IMG/VR virus record: IMGVR_UViG_3300014839_000020
Span: 1 to 39,261 of that record
Direction: 5' to 3' (one strand)
Length of the DNA stretch: 39,261 nt
Source of the DNA: a virus
The position numbers and the translations under genes are program-made. A model generated the notes under the pieces. The model was not told where the DNA came from. It did no database searches and saw only the letters and a program-made list of their open reading frames with translations. Of this stretch, positions 1-7,207 are shown piece by piece. The first letter of the stretch is position 1, and every line of letters starts with the position of its first letter.

Positions 1-160
1 GGAATCAGCGCCGGGTGGGGAATCAGCGCCGGGGATGGAATCAGCGCCGGGTGTGGAATCAGCGCCGGGGATGGAATCAGCGCCGGGTGGGGAATCAGCG
101 CCGGGTGGGGAATCAGCGCCGGGGATGGAATCAGCGCCGGGTGGGGAATCAGCGCCGGGC
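1..160. repeat. 18-bp tandem repeat at the left edge
   Basis: About nine head-to-tail copies of an 18-base unit whose core is GGAATCAGCGCCGGG followed by a variable triplet (TGG, GAT or TGT). The unit is a multiple of three and all three + frames stay open through it, so it can be translated. The frame that reads ESAPG plus a variable residue ends at a stop that overlaps the next ATG, which makes that frame the likely coding one. The array is cut by the window edge, so the true copy number is unknown. There are no spacers, so it is not a CRISPR. Confidence 0.95.
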
Positions 161-199
161 TACATATCAAGTGCCGAAAAATTCTCAGATTTACGATGA
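2..199 (+). CDS. C-terminal part of a repetitive protein (ESAPG repeats), 5' partial
   Basis: The frame beginning at base 2 reads nine ESAPG units, each followed by G, M, V or Y, then a short unique tail ending in EKFSDLR and a TGA stop. The TGA overlaps the ATG of the next gene (ATGA), the same start-stop coupling used through this genome. The repeat would be a flexible, acidic, proline-containing linker. I infer that it is the end of the poly-Glu protein that runs off the right edge of the window, with the contig broken inside the repeats. Function unknown. The other two frames of the repeat (GISAG or NQRR) are less likely because they do not fit the overlap pattern. Confidence 0.5.
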   Translation, partial: ESAPGGESAPGMESAPGVESAPGMESAPGGESAPGGESAPGMESAPGGESAPGYISSAEKFSDLR

Positions 200-351
200 A
201 TCTTTTCGCGGGCATCGTAGTTTATAAGAAGCCGACTGCGGACGAACAAACCGTTGAATGCGCCGCTATCGAGGGTGGCGGGGAAATCAAGAGCGGCATC
301 TTAAAACTGCTAACCGATAAAAGGACGACAAGAAATGAAATCGAAAACTGA
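196..351 (+). CDS. Small hypothetical protein, 51 aa
   Basis: Begins MNLFAGIVVYKKP and ends RTTRNEIEN. I do not recognise it. The ATG overlaps the TGA of the preceding repeat frame (ATGA), and its own end overlaps the next gene by 17 bases, consistent with a tightly packed early operon. No clear Shine-Dalgarno precedes it, so it would rely on translational coupling. It is short and soluble-looking with mixed charge and no membrane segment. The same frame is also open leftwards through the repeat (GISAG units), so a longer form cannot be excluded. Confidence 0.5.
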   Translation: MNLFAGIVVYKKPTADEQTVECAAIEGGGEIKSGILKLLTDKRTTRNEIEN

Positions 352-727
352 GCAACCGTCATTACCCGGAATTTTGGAAGCAATAAAACATGACGGCGGT
401 AAGCCACAAATGGGCTTAATCTCATCAAAGTTTCTCGTCGGACTTTCGGGCGTTCTGACGTTCGGGGCAAAGAAGTATCAAGCTCATAACTGGCGAGCGG
501 GCGCGGGTTTCAAATACTCTCGACTGTACGACGCGCTTCAAAGGCATCTAACCGCGTGGAATGATTGCGAGGACAAAGACCCTGAAAGCGGGCTTTCTCA
601 CCTATACCATGCCGCTTGCATGTTGATGTTCTTAGCGGAAACGGTCGAGACTCGGCCCGAGAATGACGACCGTTATCACGCGCCAAAGCGAAACGTGAAA
701 GCCCTTATTGATCGGAGCAAGCTATGA
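335..727 (+). CDS. DUF5664-type dATP/dGTP diphosphohydrolase (N-terminal domain family)
   Basis: This 130-residue protein has the pattern of the phage DUF5664 family, described as the N-terminal domain of dATP/dGTP diphosphohydrolases, an all-alpha MazG-like fold. Visible family features are the early HDGGKPQMGL segment, FGAKKYQAHNWRAG, and the helix RHLTAWNDCEDKDPESGLSHLYHAA, whose acidic residues and His would bind metal. Such enzymes hydrolyse purine dNTPs and adjust the pool for phage replication. It is followed, with an ATGA overlap, by a deoxynucleoside kinase, which supports a nucleotide role. AAAAGGA lies upstream of the ATG. Enzymatic activity and substrate are inferred from family only. 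Confidence 0.75.
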   Translation: MKSKTEQPSLPGILEAIKHDGGKPQMGLISSKFLVGLSGVLTFGAKKYQAHNWRAGAGFKYSRLYDALQRHLTAWNDCEDKDPESGLSHLYHAACMLMFLAETVETRPENDDRYHAPKRNVKALIDRSKL

Positions 728-1359
728 GTGCGACGCCGTACGCAATTACTCGACCGTCGATGCGGTTGATTTGTGTCGAGGGAAACGTCGGAGCCGGTAA
801 GTCCACGCTGACAAGTGAGCTTGCGAACGTAATGCACGCGCACGCAATGTTTGAGCCGGTAACGGAAAATCCGTATTTAGAAAAATACTACCAAGACCCG
901 AAACGGTATGCGCTCGAAATGCAATTTTGGCTTATGTCCCGGCGTTTTGAAATGCACGAAACGGCGATTAGACACATTTGGGCAACCGGGCAATCGGTCG
1001 TCATGGACCGAAGTATTTACGGCGATTGGGTGTTTGCCAAAAAGAACATGCTTGATGGCAACATCGACGATACGGGTTACCATAATTACGTTCATCACCG
1101 CGAGGTTATGAACCGCTATTTACTCGCTCCGCATGTTGTCGTTTCTCTCGACGCCGAGCCCTCGACTTGTCTTGAGCGGATCGAAGCGCGAGGGCGTACT
1201 TGCGAGCGTGGCATACCGCTTGCTTATCTTTTGGGGCTGCAAGACTTGCACCGTGAATTGATGATTGAAATGGAAAGTCGCGGCTCGAAAGTGCTGCGTC
1301 TTGACTGGAATAAGTTTTGTGACGCCCGAGAAGTCGCCGAAAGGATTGTGTCGTTATGA
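724..1359 (+). CDS. Deoxynucleoside kinase (dNK/dGK/dAK family)
   Basis: A 211-residue kinase that should transfer phosphate from ATP to a deoxynucleoside, a salvage step feeding dNTP synthesis in the cytoplasm. The P-loop GNVGAGKST is at residues 20-28. EPVTENPYLEKYY provides the catalytic and substrate-pocket Glu region, MDRSIYGDWVFAKKN is the DRS-type motif, and RIEARGRTCERGIPLAYL is the Arg-rich lid. Length matches the family. GGAG stands six bases before the ATG, and the start overlaps the upstream TGA. It is linked to the upstream pyrophosphohydrolase and the downstream DNA polymerase. Base specificity cannot be read from the sequence. Confidence 0.9.
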   Translation: MSATPYAITRPSMRLICVEGNVGAGKSTLTSELANVMHAHAMFEPVTENPYLEKYYQDPKRYALEMQFWLMSRRFEMHETAIRHIWATGQSVVMDRSIYGDWVFAKKNMLDGNIDDTGYHNYVHHREVMNRYLLAPHVVVSLDAEPSTCLERIEARGRTCERGIPLAYLLGLQDLHRELMIEMESRGSKVLRLDWNKFCDAREVAERIVSL

Positions 1360-1676
1360 GTAAGTTTGAGGAGATTTTCAAAAAACTGGTACAGCTTCAA
1401 AACTACATTTCTAAATTTGGCGTTGCCATCCAAATAAAAGTAGTTCAACAAAGCCTTACCGACACCCTTAACGGCATGGCCGAGGCTATGAAAGAAGAGG
1501 CAAACGAACCGAATCGGGAAATTGTTCAAATTGCCGGAAACCATGCCCGTCTGTATGCTCTTTGTAAAGATGGAACTCTTTGGACGAGAAACGAAGTTGA
1601 CTCACAATGGGTACTTGTACCGCCAATTCTTACGTTGTCGCCCGAATACGAAACGCACGTTCGGAATGAGAAATAG
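1356..1676 (+). CDS. Hypothetical protein with one tectonin-like beta-propeller repeat
   Basis: 106 residues; ATG overlaps the TGA of the kinase gene and the gene ends with TAG. The N-terminal 55 residues are helical (KFEEIFKKLVQLQNYI). The C-terminal part, EIVQIAGNHARLYALCKDGTLW followed by a W and V-P-P, resembles a single blade of a tectonin or RCC1-like propeller, a pattern often seen in small phage proteins. One blade cannot form a propeller alone, so it would need to oligomerise or act as a small binding module. Function unknown; reality of the gene is well supported by coupling and codon structure. Confidence 0.75.
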   Translation: MSKFEEIFKKLVQLQNYISKFGVAIQIKVVQQSLTDTLNGMAEAMKEEANEPNREIVQIAGNHARLYALCKDGTLWTRNEVDSQWVLVPPILTLSPEYETHVRNEK

Positions 1677-1679
1677 CTC

Positions 1680-2096
1680 ATGAAAAAATATCTCCTTTAT
1701 CTAATTTACGTTCTCGACCACAAGTGGTTAGTATTTCGCGAATGCGTCGAGCTTGGTATTTTTTGGCGCGGTGTAACTCACGACTTCTCGAAATTCTCGC
1801 GAGCGGAATTTAAGGCTTACGCAAATCATTTTTACGGAGTAAAAACGCGAGAAACCGACTTGGCTTTTGGCCGTGCGTGGGAGCATCATAAAGGACACAA
1901 TGCCCACCATTGGCAATATCATGTTAAGAATGGGTCGGTGCAGGAAATGCGGACGGCTGACGTTCTCGAAATGATTGCGGATTGGCGGGCGATGGCAAAA
2001 CGGTCGGGCGGTAGCCCAAGAGATTACTATGACGCAAACAAAGCAAAAATTATTCTCGCTCCCATGTCGCGGTACTTATTGGAATCCGTGATATGA
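1680..2096 (+). CDS. DUF5662 family protein
   Basis: 138 residues. The segment GIFWRGVTHDFSKFSRAEF followed by AFGRAWEHHKGHNAHHWQYH is characteristic of DUF5662, a family common in phages and bacteria whose many His and Asp residues suggest a metal-binding helical fold reminiscent of HD-type proteins. No activity is established for it that I know of. It lies directly before the DNA polymerase with an ATGA overlap, so it belongs to the replication and nucleotide operon. It starts four bases after the previous TAG. Confidence 0.75.
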   Translation: MKKYLLYLIYVLDHKWLVFRECVELGIFWRGVTHDFSKFSRAEFKAYANHFYGVKTRETDLAFGRAWEHHKGHNAHHWQYHVKNGSVQEMRTADVLEMIADWRAMAKRSGGSPRDYYDANKAKIILAPMSRYLLESVI

Positions 2097-4264
2097 AACG
2101 TCGTATTACCGCAGATTTTGAAACGCGTTCGGCATGTGACCTGAAAAAATCGGGTGCGTACAAATACAGTCTGCATCCGAGTACGCAGCCGACGTGTTTT
2201 GCGTTCAAGAAACATGGCAAGGCCAAAACATACTTGATGAAATTCGACCTCATTAATACGCCGTGGAAAAAGTTGCCTAAGAAGTTTCTGCAACGGTGGC
2301 AGTCGTGGATTGATGGGGGTTATGAATTCTCCGCCCATAACGCATTCTTTGAAACGTGCATCTATAAAAATATCTTGGTGAAGCGTTACGGATGGCCTGA
2401 CATTTCGTTTCGTCAGTTCCGTTGCACTGCCGCAAAAGCTGCCACGTGCGCGTTGCCTCGTAATCTTGAGGGCGCGGGCTCGGCAATGAACCTATCCGTT
2501 CAGAAGGATAAGAACGGATACAACGCGATGATGGCGACCTGCAAACCCACTAAGCAATGGAACGCTTGGAAAAAGGCTTGCGTAGAGCAAATGCTCGGGA
2601 AAAAGATCGGAGTACGAAAACTTACCCTCATCGAGAAGGGCGAACCAAAACAATTTCTTGACTACGCCGACGCGCCCGAAACGTGGAATACACTCTATCG
2701 CTATTGTGTAATCGACGTTTGCGCCGAGGAAAAACTCGACGACTCGTTACCCGATCTTATCCCCGCCGAGCAAGAGATTTGGTTTCTTAATCAACGGCTC
2801 AACTGGAATGGACTACGCGTGGACATTCCCACCATTGAGAAAGTCGTCGGCATCATGGCCATCGAGTCGCGCAAGAAACTGAAAGAGCTGGACGCCCTGA
2901 CGCTTGGGCTTGTGACAAAGGCGGGCGCACGAAAATCAATCCTTAGATTTCTCGAACTTGAGGACGTAAAGTTACCGGACATTCGGGCCAAGACCGTTGA
3001 AGACTCGCTCAGTAGTTTCAAGCTGAGCGACGACGCCCGGCGGCTCCTCGAAATCCGAAAGGCACTTAGTAAAGCCTCGACGAAAAAATATCAAGGCTTT
3101 CTTGATCGTGTAATGTCCGATGGTCGATGCCGTGACATTCTGCTTTATCATGGTGCGAGCACTGGCCGAGACACGGGTACGGGAACGATTCAGCCGCACA
3201 ATTTCCCAAAAGGCGTTATGGAAGTCGATGAGGCGCGTCCTTACGCCGCAGTCGAAAACGTCGTCAAGTACGACCCCGATACGCTTCGGATGCTATACGG
3301 TGACAGTCTCGCGATGGTTTTCTCGTCCATACTCCGCAACATGATTGTGGCGTCACCGGGATATGAAATGTTTGTCGCGGACTTCTCGAAAATCGAAGTC
3401 GCAATGCTTTGGTGGCTGGCCGATAACGGCCCCGGCCTCGAAATTCTAATCAGCGGTAAAGACCCGTATATTTACCAAGCGGCGGCGAATCTTGGCAAAA
3501 GCTATGAAGAGGTCGAGCGCGGAGTTAAATCGGGCGAGAAATGGGCGATAGATGCCCGGCAGCTCGGCAAAGCTCAGGTTCTCGGTTGCGGGTACGGCAT
3601 GGCGTGGGAAAAATTTCAAACTTCTGCCTATGACGGGTACAGACTCAAACTCACTGAAACGCAAAGTAAAGAGGCGGTTGAGAATTATCGCGGGGCCAAC
3701 GACTCAGTTGTTTGGCTTTGGTATGAATACGAGAATGCCACGATTGAAGCGATTGAACAAGGAAAGAAGGTTAAGGCCGGAAAATGCACGTTTTATTGTA
3801 AGCGTGGTTTTCTTTGGATTCGTCTGCCCTCGGGCCGAAAACTTGCCTATCGCAAGCCCCGCATTATGTGGCGTACACGCCCATTCGAGGTTACGGAGAA
3901 ACACCCGGTCACGGGCAAGAAAGTTCGGGTCACGCGAATAAGCAAGCCACGAAAAACGATCGAGTATCTTGGCGTTGATAAAAGTAAAAAGGGTATGTGT
4001 TGGGAGCGGACGTGGGGCGGGAAGCTAACCGAAAATATTGACCAAGCTATAAGCCGCGATCTTATGATGCCAGCTATGTTGCGCCTTGAGAAAGCAAAGT
4101 ATCGTCCGTTACTCATGGTGCATGACGAAGGAATTTGCGAAAGGAAAAAAAGGCGAGGGGACTTGAAAGAATTTATTCGCATTCTCTGTCAACGACCCGC
4201 GTGGGCCGACGAGAAATTACCACTTGCCGCAAAGGGCTGGATTGGGCCGAGGTACAGGAAATAA
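2093..4264 (+). CDS. Family A DNA polymerase, bacteriophage type, with 3'-5' exonuclease
   Basis: 723 residues, the probable replicative polymerase. The exonuclease domain is complete in outline: D8 and E10 in DFE, a SAHNAFFE segment near residue 82, and Y204/D208 in YCVID. The polymerase domain shows motif A DFSKIEVAML with D430, motif B R489-x3-K493 with Y501 in GYG, and motif C VHDE with H677, D678 and E679. No 5'-3' exonuclease domain is present, as is normal for the phage type. Two insertions rich in basic residues lie between motifs B and C. Motif A has Ala437 where E. coli Pol I has a conserved Arg (R712), an unusual change. Start overlaps the upstream TGA. Confidence 0.95.
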   Translation: MKRRITADFETRSACDLKKSGAYKYSLHPSTQPTCFAFKKHGKAKTYLMKFDLINTPWKKLPKKFLQRWQSWIDGGYEFSAHNAFFETCIYKNILVKRYGWPDISFRQFRCTAAKAATCALPRNLEGAGSAMNLSVQKDKNGYNAMMATCKPTKQWNAWKKACVEQMLGKKIGVRKLTLIEKGEPKQFLDYADAPETWNTLYRYCVIDVCAEEKLDDSLPDLIPAEQEIWFLNQRLNWNGLRVDIPTIEKVVGIMAIESRKKLKELDALTLGLVTKAGARKSILRFLELEDVKLPDIRAKTVEDSLSSFKLSDDARRLLEIRKALSKASTKKYQGFLDRVMSDGRCRDILLYHGASTGRDTGTGTIQPHNFPKGVMEVDEARPYAAVENVVKYDPDTLRMLYGDSLAMVFSSILRNMIVASPGYEMFVADFSKIEVAMLWWLADNGPGLEILISGKDPYIYQAAANLGKSYEEVERGVKSGEKWAIDARQLGKAQVLGCGYGMAWEKFQTSAYDGYRLKLTETQSKEAVENYRGANDSVVWLWYEYENATIEAIEQGKKVKAGKCTFYCKRGFLWIRLPSGRKLAYRKPRIMWRTRPFEVTEKHPVTGKKVRVTRISKPRKTIEYLGVDKSKKGMCWERTWGGKLTENIDQAISRDLMMPAMLRLEKAKYRPLLMVHDEGICERKKRRGDLKEFIRILCQRPAWADEKLPLAAKGWIGPRYRK

Positions 4265-4267
4265 TTT

Positions 4268-4426
4268 ATGAAATATTTAATCGCGTTCGGTACCTATGTT
4301 GCCGTTGTCACCGTCATTTTGCTTTTTAATTGGCGATTTCATTCAGTCATGGACAATAAGAAAAGGTGGCTCCGACGGGACCCGAACCGTAACCGTCCTT
4401 GGTGCCTAGAACACTGTTCAAGGTAG
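4268..4426 (+). CDS. Possible small membrane protein, 52 aa
   Basis: The frame starts three bases after the polymerase stop, with AGGA eight bases upstream, and reads a hydrophobic N-terminal helix (YLIAFGTYVAVVTVILLF) followed by a short basic tail. The second half overlaps the tRNA-like element on the other strand, which makes the tail suspicious. It may be a real single-span membrane protein ending the + operon, or a chance frame. No homology recognised. Confidence 0.3.
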   Translation: MKYLIAFGTYVAVVTVILLFNWRFHSVMDNKKRWLRRDPNRNRPWCLEHCSR

Positions 4427-4453
4427 CTCTGCCGTTGAGCATTACGGAGCCAC
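4366..4453 (-). tRNA. tRNA-like element with irregular arms (no confident isotype)
   Basis: Read on the minus strand, GTGGCTCCG at the 5' end pairs perfectly with CGGAGCCAC at the 3' end (nine pairs). A D-like arm GCTC/GAGC with loop AACGGCA and a T-like arm ACGG/CCGT around TTCGGGTC lie in the expected places, and the bases after the 7-bp acceptor are A-C-C. The middle is abnormal: CCTTG and GTG pair with CAC and CAAGG around a seven-base loop TTCTAGG, with AACA bulged on one side. That loop would present CTA, an amber anticodon. The T stem lacks one G and the D linker has two extra bases. It could be a degenerate tRNA, a structural mimic, or a two-way terminator between the converging operons. 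Confidence 0.45.
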
Positions 4454-4463
4454 GCTTTTAATT

Positions 4464-4907
4464 CTATGGGTTTTGAATAGCGCCTGCAATGCCGTTTAGT
4501 GAATCGAGCTTCACTTTAAATTTGGTGACATCATCACTGCAATTCATTTTCTTGCACGCATTGATGATATACGTTGCCAAGGGCGCGTAACTCTCTTGCG
4601 CGGGTAAGTAAACGGATTCGCGTCGCAGTTGCGACCACGGCTTTCCGTTCCACCAATGGCCTCTACCTTCACCAAGAAAAGCCTCTTGGCCCTCGACAAC
4701 CCATACGCAATGACCGCATTCGGGCTCGCCAATTTGTTTCATGCACGTCGGACTTGGAGTCAAAAGTAAATGTCCGGTTACAGCATCGGTTGAAAGGTGT
4801 TGCGACAGGTGCTCGCACGCGGCAATGTTAGGCGGCGCTGTCGCGCAGCCCTCAATTAGTGAACATGACAAAATTGCGAAAAGCAACCATTTGGCGTTTT
4901 TCGGCAT
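4464..4907 (-). CDS. Predicted lipoprotein, last gene of the late operon
   Basis: 147 residues from the ATG chosen because GGAG stands seven bases upstream; the frame is open further upstream without support. The N-terminus MPKNAKWLLFAILSCSLIEGC is a lipoprotein-type signal with the lipobox Cys at residue 21 (IEGC, an atypical but plausible box). The mature part has six further cysteines (AAC, PTC, PEC, GHC, NAC, NC) and a W-rich GRGHWWNGKPW segment. It overlaps the upstream gene by 56 bases. Position near the lysis genes would suit an outer-membrane spanin-like or host-envelope role, but its size and Cys content do not match a classic Rz1, so function is open. Confidence 0.65.
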   Translation of the reverse strand: MPKNAKWLLFAILSCSLIEGCATAPPNIAACEHLSQHLSTDAVTGHLLLTPSPTCMKQIGEPECGHCVWVVEGQEAFLGEGRGHWWNGKPWSQLRRESVYLPAQESYAPLATYIINACKKMNCSDDVTKFKVKLDSLNGIAGAIQNP

Positions 4908-5271
4908 TCTCGTACTCCTCGTTACTTGCTGTCGGCGGCAATGCTTCTTTGGCGGCAACTGCATCGACGAAATCTTTTGCTTGGCTCGCTTTCCGAATCG
5001 CGGTGTTCATAAAGAAGCCCTGCATTTCCATCGCTTTTGAAAGAACGTCTAGTAGTTTGTTAACGATGAACTGAAAGAGTTGTCGGATGACCGGAAGCCC
5101 AAGCCATGACAAATACGGCACCGCTGCGGCGGCGTTGATAATAAACTGCGTGCCCCAACGCACGAACGCTTGCCGCAATTGCTCGACTAGGTTTGTAATG
5201 TCGATCGTACCCGAGGGCGGCGGGTTTGCGGGCAAAGCAGGTTGTGCGCTGGGGCTTGGTTGCACGGTCAT
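4852..5271 (-). CDS. Hypothetical protein with hydrophobic amphipathic centre
   Basis: 139 residues. A Pro/Ser-rich N-terminus (about 20 residues) precedes a helical part with the hydrophobic stretch FIINAAAAVPYLSWLGLPVI and LFQFIVNKLLDVL, then a charged C-terminus. The hydrophobic part could insert into or lie on the membrane. GAGG precedes the ATG. It sits between the large fibre gene and the lipoprotein gene, overlapping the latter. A holin-like or virion-associated role is possible but not shown. Confidence 0.55.
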   Translation of the reverse strand: MTVQPSPSAQPALPANPPPSGTIDITNLVEQLRQAFVRWGTQFIINAAAAVPYLSWLGLPVIRQLFQFIVNKLLDVLSKAMEMQGFFMNTAIRKASQAKDFVDAVAAKEALPPTASNEEYENAEKRQMVAFRNFVMFTN

Positions 5272-5281
5272 CTATGTTACC

Positions 5282-7192
5282 TCAGAAGGTACAAGCCGTC
5301 GAGCCGTCGGCAGTCTTTACCCAACTTGAGCCGTTGCACACGCACATAATGAACGCGCTTGTGATGGCGATTTTTCCGGCTGCGTCGCACGTCGGCGTGG
5401 TACTGACGGGCTGCACGGGAAGTTGCAAAATGCCGGACATTTTCACGTCACCTGTTGCGCGGGTAACGCCGAATGTTTTATCGCCGGAATCTTTTGCGAG
5501 ATACAATTCGGTGCCGTCCACTCTGAAATAGTAGTGTTGCACACCTGCAAGCGATTGAAGGAGCCCGAAACGATTCGGTTTAATCCGGGCGTAACCCCAA
5601 GTATCTGCCGTCATGGTGTCCTCGGCGGCGTCAAAGCCAATAACAATTTGGCCATTCGAGGGAATGTTACCCGGTGCATCGCCGTCGCTCGCTAATGACC
5701 CAAGCCGAAGCTCCGCTTCCGGGCCGTAATTCCAAAGTTTGTTACGCCCGTACGATCCAACGCCACCGACCTGAACCGTATTAGCCGAAAACATTCCTGT
5801 ACCCGCTGCCGTTAAGTTTCCTGTTGGCCTCTCGACAGAAAACGTATTATTTCCGGCGTCGTTCGCGGTCTGTATGCCAGTCTGATCGGCGTTGAACGCG
5901 CTGACTTGTGTACCGTTTTCGCTATTCAGAATCAGGATTTGGCCTTGCCCGAACAGCATGAGATTTCCATAGAGGTTATTTAGGGCATGACCCGAAAACG
6001 AATTGAAGTACGAAACCAACCCTTGCGATGCGACGTTACGCGGCGACCCGTCAACTTCCCATCCACCAAGTAACAACGTGTTGTTTGGTGCGTTCCATTG
6101 AACCGATGGCCGTCCGAAAGCATCGGGAACCCCCACCAAAAAATCACGATCAGTCACGCCAACGCCTGCGCTAAGCCAACTGCCGGGGTCGGCAAATGTG
6201 AACGTATCGCTTGCAACCGTTGTCCCGGCGGCAAAAGTAAGCGTCACCCGGCTATTGAGCACGTCCACACTAGACACTCGGTAAAAAGATTCGATCAGGT
6301 CGGGCGACCAATTCGACGCCGTAAATGCCCCGCCGGAGTCCGCTACCCACATGCCGGGAACGATGTTTGCAGTCGAAGCGACGTTAATGATATTGCTTGT
6401 TGCGGTCGTGCTCCCGCTCACGGTAAAGCTGTACTTATGAAACGCCGCCGCGCCTGCCGCGACTTCCGATTGGACTCCGCGTTTCATAATTGTCGATGCC
6501 GCAGCCAAGCTTGTCGCGGCGACCGTATCGAGCTGCGATTGGTGAACGTCAGCGGCACTTGACCCGCCAATGCTATTCACCGTCGCGTGCGCGACGCCCG
6601 CGCCCGAAGCCGATACGTCAGTATCGAGTCCGGTAAGATAATTCCCTGCCGGTTGTTTCCCGTTAAAAGTCGCATGATCCGCTGCCGTCAATGCTCCCGG
6701 TACGGAATCGGTCGCGGCCTGTAGACTTAGCTGTTGCCCGGAAAGGCCGAGGCCGTTTGCCGTTCCGAGTGTGACCGCCGCGTGACGGGCCGACGTGTTC
6801 GCGGCAACATCGGTATTGGCGCTGACAGTCGTTTGAAAGTCGCTAATGAAAGAAGCGGTCAAGGTCGGGATATCGGACGATACCAACAAACGAAACGTTG
6901 GTGCGGCAGGCGAACCCGTCAGCGGTCCGGCCCATACACGGCTGGCCGCTTGGGTCGCAAGAGTCGCCGTCAGCGTCCCGCTTGTCGTAACCGGGGAATG
7001 CGTTACTGTAAATAGACTCGGGAGCGAAAGCCCGACACTGGTTACGCCACCCCCACCAACAGAAGGAATACAGGCGTGCGTAATAAGATTGTACGCGCAT
7101 CCGGGGCCGTAAATAATGGGGCTTGCGGCCTGGACACTTCCGGGCAGCGAGCACACCAAAAACGTGAGGAGAAAAGCTGTTAATCGGTTCAT
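5282..7192 (-). CDS. Large fibre-like protein with Sec signal peptide
   Basis: 636 residues from the ATG that has AAAGGG six bases upstream; a TTG fifteen bases earlier is unlikely. The N-terminus MNRLTAFLLTFLVCSLPGSVQA is a textbook signal peptide with A-x-A-type cleavage before ASP. The following segment with VGLSLPSLFTV, SPVTTSGTLTATL and DIPTL is the repeat style of phage tail fibres. The rest is Gly/Ser/Thr/Ala-rich, beta-type. The mature protein has six cysteines, two at the start (GPGC, HAC) and four at the end, which could form disulfides after export. It is the largest fibre candidate. An exported tail fibre is unusual; it could be an adhesin placed on the host surface or assembled onto virions in the periplasm. 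Confidence 0.75.
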   Translation of the reverse strand: MNRLTAFLLTFLVCSLPGSVQAASPIIYGPGCAYNLITHACIPSVGGGGVTSVGLSLPSLFTVTHSPVTTSGTLTATLATQAASRVWAGPLTGSPAAPTFRLLVSSDIPTLTASFISDFQTTVSANTDVAANTSARHAAVTLGTANGLGLSGQQLSLQAATDSVPGALTAADHATFNGKQPAGNYLTGLDTDVSASGAGVAHATVNSIGGSSAADVHQSQLDTVAATSLAAASTIMKRGVQSEVAAGAAAFHKYSFTVSGSTTATSNIINVASTANIVPGMWVADSGGAFTASNWSPDLIESFYRVSSVDVLNSRVTLTFAAGTTVASDTFTFADPGSWLSAGVGVTDRDFLVGVPDAFGRPSVQWNAPNNTLLLGGWEVDGSPRNVASQGLVSYFNSFSGHALNNLYGNLMLFGQGQILILNSENGTQVSAFNADQTGIQTANDAGNNTFSVERPTGNLTAAGTGMFSANTVQVGGVGSYGRNKLWNYGPEAELRLGSLASDGDAPGNIPSNGQIVIGFDAAEDTMTADTWGYARIKPNRFGLLQSLAGVQHYYFRVDGTELYLAKDSGDKTFGVTRATGDVKMSGILQLPVQPVSTTPTCDAAGKIAITSAFIMCVCNGSSWVKTADGSTACTF

Positions 7193-7207
7193 GTGAAGCC
7201 CTTTCAA

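Noticed and set aside
1-160. CRISPR array
   Set aside because: The repeats are contiguous with only a variable triplet between cores, with no spacers and no cas genes.
15-227. Open frame through the left repeat reading NQRR units
   Set aside because: It arises from the 18-base repeat being open in all frames; the ESAPG frame fits the ATGA overlap with the next gene and this one ends in the middle of it.
4366-4453. A confident amber suppressor tRNA implying stop-codon recoding
   Set aside because: The arms are irregular, and TAG is used as an ordinary stop in several genes here (for example 1356-1676 and 33062-33340), so recoding is not supported.
6098-6562. 154-codon + frame opposite the large fibre gene
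   Set aside because: Composition (Arg, Cys, His) is that of an antisense shadow; no Shine-Dalgarno and no family pattern.
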